A stretch of DNA of 34,657 nt from Cymbomonas tetramitiformis (Eukaryota > Chlorophyta > Pyramimonadophyceae > Pyramimonadales > Pyramimonadaceae), in the NCBI GenBank assembly GCA_001247695.2, contig LGRX02025876.1, positions 1-34,657 of the forward strand. Direction: 5' to 3'. The notes under the pieces are model-generated. The model searched no databases. It was given only the letters and a program-made list of their open reading frames with translations, and was not told the DNA's origin. Shown piece by piece: positions 29,868 through 34,657 of the stretch. Both the position numbers and the translations under genes were made by a program. Within the stretch, counting starts at the first letter, position 1; every line of letters begins with the position of its first letter.

Positions 29868-30189
29868 TAGCTTATGAAGCCGTTTTTACGTTCTAAAAAT
29901 GATATAGACTTGCGAGTCAACCAAGAATTTCTATCTTACTGAATCGATCGATCCTCGATTTCAGCGCAAATGACACCAGGATATCTTAAAATCATATCCT
30001 TGATCTGAACAGACCGAATCAAAAAGCGACAGCGAATGTCATTTTTGATTAAAATTGACATCGATATTTGACATGTCATTTTTAGCCGCCAGAAATGACT
30101 TTTAATATTCTGCTAAAGTTACATCACTTTTTCAAAGTTCTTTCACACACACCCCTTTCACAGTTGACAGCCAATTCTCTCATTTCGCA
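29868..30189. promoter_or_regulatory. Shared promoter region of the divergent transposon genes
   Basis: This 0.3-kb AT-rich gap separates the transposase ATG (29867, minus) and the ATG at 30190 (plus). It has two ATGTCATTTTT motifs (about 30036 and 30073) and complementary TTGACAT sequences near 30055. The same ATGTCATTTT occurs in the right terminal repeat at 34503. A degenerate copy of the 20-bp palindrome (TTCATAAGCTAATGACGG on the minus strand) covers the transposase ATG. No TATA box is clear. Confidence 0.5.
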
Positions 30190-30591
30190 ATGGCGACAGC
30201 CGAAACATTTCAAGCACTGAGGGATCAACATATTTTCCAGCTCTATCTTGGTAACAAGTGGAGCATTGTTAGAACCCTTGAAGCCGACGATCCTCCAGAC
30301 AGTTTGCAAATAGTGATTCACTCTGATGACCCTGCCGAGAAGGATGAAGAAATAATTTTCAGTTTTCCTCAGTTTACCTCTTCGACTGTAGTCGGGGGTA
30401 GCCTCCTTCCTGAGAAACGCGTAGCGTACAGTATCATTGAGAACCAGACTCCAATTCTGTATTTCGTCGCATTCAGAAACAGAAAGCTTATTACTGTGAT
30501 CGAATTAGACAGCGCAAACTTTGAGGAAACCTTACTTAAGCCTTCCAAAGCACACAAATCGGCTTTTGGCTTTTCAAAGTTTGAAAACTAG
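30190..30591 (+). CDS. Unknown 133-aa protein
   Basis: The ATG at 30190 has a favourable context (GCAATGGCG). The protein alternates short helical and beta-like segments, with KWSIVRTLEADDP and EKRVAYSIIENQ, and no cysteines. There are no motifs, signals or membrane segments. An AATAAAAG follows at about 30604. It is the first gene of the plus-strand unit, and its conserved-looking composition suggests a real protein. No function is assignable. Confidence 0.5.
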   Translation: MATAETFQALRDQHIFQLYLGNKWSIVRTLEADDPPDSLQIVIHSDDPAEKDEEIIFSFPQFTSSTVVGGSLLPEKRVAYSIIENQTPILYFVAFRNRKLITVIELDSANFEETLLKPSKAHKSAFGFSKFEN

Positions 30592-30668
30592 GGCAGCAGA
30601 AGAAAATAAAAGCAAAGAATTCTATCTAGCGAGCTATGTAAACCAGGCGTGGAAAGCGTCGATTACAG

Positions 30669-30752
30669 CTCCTTTTCTGGCAAAGCAGGAGGCCAGCGCC
30701 AGTGATCGATGACCTCGGACTTGCTGGCGAGATACCTGTTGTAGAGGCTTCG
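30669..30752 (+). CDS. Possible short exon joined across the second minisatellite
   Basis: 84 nt (28 codons) from GATTACAG| to GCTTCG|GTACGT, a strong donor. It ends at a codon boundary and joins the acceptor at 31300 (TTGTCCCAG|) in phase 0. The encoded segment includes PAPVIDDLGLAGEIPVVEAS. On the minus strand the same bases encode a convincing C-terminal-looking stretch ending HWRWPPALPEKEL and a stop. The strand is therefore uncertain. Confidence 0.35.
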
Positions 30753-30767
30753 GTACGTCCCTTTCAT

Positions 30768-31290
30768 GCCCTGCGCCTGGACCGGGGCGGAAGGCGTTCA
30801 TTAGCTAATGAACGCTTTCGGCCTCGAAACGCGCGCCCTGCGCCTGGACCGGGGCGGAAGGCGTTCATTAGCTAATGAACGCTTTCGGCCTCGAAACGCG
30901 TGCCCTGAGCCCTGACCGGGGCGGAAAGCGTTCATTAGCTAATGAACGCTTTCGGCCTCGAAACGCGCGCCCTGCGCCTGGACCGGGGCGGAAGGCGTAT
31001 ATTAGCTAATGAACGCCTTCCGCCTCGAACCGAGCGCCCTGAGCCCTGACCGGGGCGGAAGGCGTTCATTAGCTAATGAACAGTTTCCGCCTCGAACCGC
31101 GCGCCCTGAGCCCTGACCGGGGCGGAAGGCGTTCATTAGCTAATGAACAGTTTCCGCCTCGAACCGCGCGCCCTGAGCCCTGACCGGGACGGAAGGCGTT
31201 CATTAGCTAATGAACGCCTTCCGCCTCAAACCGCGCGCCCTGAGCCCTGACCGGAGCGGAAGGCGTTCATTAGCTAATGAACAGTTTCGT
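30768..31290. repeat. 67-bp minisatellite on the same 20-bp palindrome, 8 copies
   Basis: Units begin GCCCTG at 30768, 30835, 30902, 30969, 31036, 31103, 31170 and 31237: an exact 67-bp period. Each has GACCGGGGCGGAAGG, the palindrome, and TTTCGGCCTCGAAACGCGC or TTTCCGCCTCGAACCGCGC. Some right palindrome arms read GAACAG. Nothing but the palindrome is shared with the 69-bp array. It would occupy nearly all of an intron at 30753-31300. Confidence 0.95.
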
Positions 31291-32650
31291 CTTGTCCCAG
31301 GCTGCCAGGAGAACGGATGTGCAGCGTGCTGCCGAACGCGCCCTTCAAGGACCTAGTGGCTCCAGAACGTATACTGGAGCGGGCGCTAATGTGGATATGT
31401 CTCAAGTGGCCACCCCATCTGAGGCAAGGAAGGCAGCCGAGGTGGCTGCACATGGGTGGCACGCTAAGCTAACAGTGGAGCATGCAGCAAAGATGGATTA
31501 TGAGGAGAAAGCAAAGCTGTGCAGGCAAATCGAGATGGAGCACCGGTGGCCGAACCCGATGGATTTCGACGAGGCGGCGGAGAAAGGGAGTGTGTTTCGT
31601 CTCCCCATTGAATGCCTGTACCACGCGACGGGGTACGAGGCCTGCCGGGATCAAGAGAGGGGCTGGGTGAACGAGATCAAGAACAGCAGGAAGGAGAACC
31701 CGTGGGCCCCTTTCAATGCGGGTCTTGTTGCGATCGACGATGTCAAAACCCGTGCCGAATTCTCCATAAAAAAAGCTCTCAGGGGAGAATACAGAGGCAA
31801 GGTTTTTGGGCACCAGCACTGTTATCAAGCCACCGACGAGTGTCACGAGGAAATCCCGTTGGAGATAGCCTTCGCGTACTTCGAGAGCAAGATCTACATC
31901 GGTCTCACGCCTGACATGATTCGGTTCTTAGGCGAGATGCAGAACCAAATCGACCAGAAGACGAAAGGCAAAGACAACACTCAGTTCATGCAAGGGCTTC
32001 GTTCGACCCTTTTCGAAAAGCATGGGGTCGTGTACAAGGTTTACCGAGAAGCGTTGATCTCCGAGTTCGTCGCCGGTGTCCCCGAGGACACCGAAGGGGG
32101 TACCCCTTATCAACCTGGGTATTACGAGGTCGGAGGGCTGGTGCAAAAAATGGCGGAGTTCGAATCACAGCATGGATTTTCAGTCCCGGATCCCGAGAAA
32201 TATCCCAAGGGATTCCAGTACATCGAGAATGTGGAGACGTCTGAGCGCGAGGGAGACCCTGAGACCCTCCCTGAGGTAGAGGTGACGGTGAAGACGCTGG
32301 ACGATGACATCAACGCTCACCTCGATCGGGTCACAAGTTGGTACCACGTAATGTCTCGCTTGAACCAGTCGATGGAGACGCATGTGAAGGAAGTAGCGAT
32401 GTCCAAGCATTCTGTGTTCGGCGGCGTGCAAATCAACCACTACTTCATGCACTGGACAATTGCCAATTTCCGGCCGCAGACGTGGGACCTCTGCGTTAGC
32501 ATCATGGAGGCTTACAGAAGGTTTGACCTGAAGGGCATGAAAAACCCTTTGGCTTCGAAGACCAAAAAGCGCAAGGCCTCATCTTCGCCCGCTAAACTAA
32601 GGGACCCGCCAAGAAAGCTGGCAAAAAGGGCACCTCCAACCGACAGGTAA
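31277..32650 (+). CDS. Unknown 457-aa protein with basic C-terminus
   Basis: The frame opens at an ATG in the last palindrome of the minisatellite (31277), or from an upstream exon via the acceptor at 31300. It encodes a soluble protein with charged helices (EKAKLCRQIEMEH), an aromatic segment HCYQATDECHEE near its middle, and a Lys/Arg-rich tail (TKKRKASSSP, then RKLAKRAPP) that suits a nuclear signal. The stop TAA at 32648-32650 overlaps a 5' splice site, CAG|GTAAAT. The 101-nt intron ends at TTGCAG| before 32748. As in the gene at 3807-4547, the phase does not match the next long frame. I recognise no family. Position in the transposon suggests a DNA-binding or helper role, which is inference. 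Confidence 0.6.
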   Translation: MNSFVLSQAARRTDVQRAAERALQGPSGSRTYTGAGANVDMSQVATPSEARKAAEVAAHGWHAKLTVEHAAKMDYEEKAKLCRQIEMEHRWPNPMDFDEAAEKGSVFRLPIECLYHATGYEACRDQERGWVNEIKNSRKENPWAPFNAGLVAIDDVKTRAEFSIKKALRGEYRGKVFGHQHCYQATDECHEEIPLEIAFAYFESKIYIGLTPDMIRFLGEMQNQIDQKTKGKDNTQFMQGLRSTLFEKHGVVYKVYREALISEFVAGVPEDTEGGTPYQPGYYEVGGLVQKMAEFESQHGFSVPDPEKYPKGFQYIENVETSEREGDPETLPEVEVTVKTLDDDINAHLDRVTSWYHVMSRLNQSMETHVKEVAMSKHSVFGGVQINHYFMHWTIANFRPQTWDLCVSIMEAYRRFDLKGMKNPLASKTKKRKASSSPAKLRDPPRKLAKRAPPTDR

Positions 32651-32747
32651 ATTACTTTTTACTTCTGCTTCAAACAGTGTTTACCCCCCCCAAAGCATCC
32701 TTTTCTATATTTTAAGACATGCTAAAAATGTTTTTTTTTACTTGCAG

Positions 32748-34255
32748 ATGGAAGACGAGGTGCAACGAGGAGGCGGGGACCACGGAGCGGGCTCGTCTAA
32801 AGGGCCAGGCATTTTGGTGGAAGAAGCTCAGTTTCTCCACAATGCCAAATCCATGGGTATGACGTTCTGGATTAACTTGGGCGGCTTGGCGGGGGAGGCG
32901 GAGTTCGACAAGGTGGACACGTATCTGCGCCAGATTATCAACAAGGAGTTGTCAGTAAATGAGGGGGGCCTGATGATAAGCCAGTTCAAGAAGGAACGCA
33001 TGGTGCAGAAGCACTTGGGGTCCGCGGCGGGATTGCAAACCTGGGACGCATTCAAGGCCGAGTTCACCCCCTACTGGAGCTCCCAAGAGAAAATCGAGTC
33101 GTTGATCGGCTGCTTACCTTCAACTCAGGGGGAGCGCGCCGGGGGGGATCTGGGGAAGTTCCGCACGCGATCTTGAATTACGTCGAGAACGCGCGGGCGA
33201 ATCTCAAAGAAGCGCAGGCGCCACGCGCGGGGCGCATCCTAGGCTTGCAACAGGTCGAGGTGAAAGTCGACATCAAACTCTATCGGGAGGCGCGGACCGA
33301 GGGGCCGGAGCTTAAGGTTCCAGGAGAGGCAGGCCTTGAGGACGACGAGCCCACACATGAGACGAACGTGCCGATGTTCCCTCGTTGGAAGATCGTCAAG
33401 GGCAGCATGAGCGATATGAAGGACGTCCCGAGGCTGCCCTTCACGGGGACGATCATCGACTGCAATTACGCCCTTGACAAGGAGAAGACTCCCGACGCGA
33501 TGACCAAGGAGGAGGTGCAACCGTTCCTGGAGTCTTTCAACGCCAAGACCACCGCCCCGGCATGGACAGTCGCTATCTTTTGCGGTTTCGTCCAACAAAA
33601 CGATTTCCTGGAGGTGATTGACAATTACTGCTCCGGCCGCGCGGAGCGGATCTTCTGGCACAAGCAGAACGTGAACATGAACCCCAACAAGACCGTGCGC
33701 TACAATGACGTTGAATGTGGCGTCCTGGGGTACCATGTAAAGAGCGATGCCCAGGGGGAGTCTTCTAAAAAGCTGGAGTGGATGTTCAACTTTGATTTTG
33801 GAGAAGGTGAACGTGTGAGCCGCGCGTCACTTTTGTGCGGCTTCCCGGATGTGCACCAGATGTTCAAACGCGACAACAAAGCCGTGAATAACCATCAGAA
33901 ACCCCAAGCTCTGTTGATGGAGCTGATCCAGTGCCACATGCTCGGTGACAATCCGGGCAAGATGGATGAGAACGGCCATCCACTCAACTGGATTCTCGAC
34001 GCTTGCTGCGGCGTCGGCTCGACGTCCATGGCCGCCATGAGGTGTGGTATGAACGCGATCGGCTTCGACCACGACCAGTTCATGGTCAGCTCTGCGCAGC
34101 AACGGCTGATCAATTTCGACAACGAGCCCGATCAGCATGCCGAGTTGAAGCCCAAATCGAAGAGCGAACCGACGGCGAAGGGGAAGGGAGCAGCCACTGC
34201 CGATTCTGAGGAAGAAGAGAATGATGAAGATGAGGAAGATGAGAATGATGAATAA
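32748..34255 (+). CDS. Beta-class amino-methyltransferase-like protein, with a -1 frame change
   Basis: The first frame (ATG at 32748, just after the splice acceptor) encodes about 143 residues and ends at 33176. The second starts in the overlap and runs to 34255. They are related by a -1 shift, and a run of seven G at 33141-33147 is the obvious place. In the second part the order is: TIIDCNY (residues 94-99, in the position of the DPPY catalytic motif), an AIFCGF strand, IFWHKQN, HQKP (241-244), then ILDACCGVGST (274-284) and GFDHDQ (297-302). A C-terminal SAM-binding GxG after the catalytic strand is the arrangement of N4/N6 DNA methyltransferases of the beta class. DCNY lacks both prolines, so activity is open. 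The tail is highly acidic. Substrate could be DNA adenine or cytosine amino groups; that is inference from the fold. Confidence 0.65.
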
Positions 34256-34493
34256 AATAGTAGGATTTGTCGACCGCCCTGACTGATAGTATCAGTCATG
34301 CCTCGACGGTATAGGGTGAAAAGTACTCGACTCGTAAACATTTGAATAAAGAATGATACATGTATGCATATTTCGGTGTTTTCATTGTACGCATACTGCA
34401 CTTTTCTACCGTGTTGCCTTTATGTATGCCTATTTCGCGCATAAATATCACTAAACCCTGATTTTTATGAAATATATATAAATCCAAAAATGA
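34256..34493 (+). terminator. 3' region of the methyltransferase-like gene
   Basis: A perfect hairpin, GACTGATA-G-TATCAGTC, lies at 34281-34297, within a weaker GTCGA..TCGAC stem. AATAAA follows at 34345. Both fit an mRNA 3' end; the hairpin might instead be a subterminal transposase site. Confidence 0.4.
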
Positions 34494-34528
34494 CATATGA
34501 TAATGTCATTTTCATCCAATAGTGTGTT
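34494..34528 (-). repeat. Right terminal inverted repeat
   Basis: On the minus strand it reads AACACACTATT-G-GATGAAAATGA-C-ATT-A-TCAT-A-TG. It overlaps a local hairpin, AAAATGACAT/ATGTCATTTT, at 34487-34513. Confidence 0.85.
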
Positions 34529-34657
34529 TTAACTTGGGCGGCTTGGCGGGGGAGGCGGAGTTCGACAAGGTGGACACGTATCTGCGCCAGATTATCAACA
34601 AGGAGTTGTCAGTAAATGAGGGGGGCCTGATGATAAGCCAGTTCAAGAAGGAACGCA
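34529..34657 (+). repeat. 129-nt exact copy of 32872-33000 at the window edge
   Basis: From the first base after the right terminal repeat to the last base of the window, the sequence equals part of the methyltransferase-like gene without a difference. It begins TTAACTTGGGCGG. Whether it is a second gene copy or an assembly effect cannot be told here. Confidence 0.9.

Larger units (their letters stand above)
25587..34528. mobile_element. 8.9-kb DNA transposon: DUF7869-like transposase plus methyltransferase-like module
   Basis: The unit is bounded by 35-nt terminal inverted repeats matching at 31 positions and begins AACACACTATT. It interrupts a gag gene at its left end. The interior is two divergent transcription units: a minus-strand putative transposase (25853-29867) and plus-strand genes (30190-34255), with a 0.3-kb shared promoter region. 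Both units contain palindrome minisatellites of the same core. No target duplication is visible because the right flank is another copy of the methyltransferase gene. Superfamily: the ends contain CACTATT, but the transposase is not TNP2-like, so I leave it open. Confidence 0.75.

Noticed and set aside
28528..31290. CRISPR array
   Set aside because: The palindrome spacing is constant but the sequence between is also repeated; there are no unique spacers and the DNA is eukaryotic.

Overview
The window is nuclear DNA from a eukaryote. Genes are split by GT-AG introns whose reading phases can be checked, AATAAA-type signals follow some of them, and there is no operon structure. The mix of mobile-element proteins (a TNP2-like CACTA transposase, a gypsy-type integrase tail followed by a PHD finger and a DPWAGTG methyltransferase-like segment, and gag-like proteins) resembles green-algal genomes, perhaps a prasinophyte or charophyte. 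A CCCTAAA-type stretch fits but is very short. The species assignment is low-confidence inference. Almost everything here is mobile or repetitive; the clearest possible host gene is a prolyl-4-hydroxylase-like gene at 21.6-23.0 kb.

Layout. 1-6.0 kb: a TNP2-like transposase gene on the minus strand, open at the left edge and broken by a 673-bp insertion and a stop codon. It lies head to head with a plus-strand multi-exon gene (3.8-6.0 kb). Introns and spacers here are full of short palindromes such as TCCACACGNGTGGA. 6.2-16.7 kb: two diverged inverted arms enclose about 5 kb of AT-rich DNA without a supportable gene, a proline-rich exon, and a gag-only LTR-like element (13.07-15.65 kb). 16.7-19.5 kb: a decayed gypsy pol tail (integrase, PHD, DPWAGTG) and direct repeats. 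20.7-21.05 kb: a 75-bp tandem repeat. 21.6-23.0 kb: the prolyl-4-hydroxylase-like gene. 23.24-23.73 kb: a foldback element. 24.5-25.6 kb: a gag-like gene cut by the next element.

25.587-34.528 kb is the most interesting part and looks like one DNA transposon of about 8.9 kb. Its ends are 35-nt inverted repeats matching at 31 positions. On the minus strand it carries a DUF7869-like putative transposase in several exons. On the plus strand, divergently, it carries a 133-aa ORF, a 457-aa ORF with a basic tail, and a protein with the C-terminal-motif layout of beta-class DNA amino-methyltransferases. The transposase gene has an intron filled by a 69-bp minisatellite, and a probable intron of the divergent gene is filled by a 67-bp minisatellite. 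The two units differ except for the same perfect 20-bp palindrome, CGTTCATTAGCTAATGAACG. Both the putative transposase ATG and a possible ATG of the divergent gene lie in copies of this palindrome. I infer a transposon with its own methylation module and palindromic sites that may bind an element-encoded protein.

The last 129 nt repeat part of the methyltransferase gene exactly and begin at the first base after the right terminal repeat. This suggests either insertion of one copy into another or collapse of several copies during assembly.
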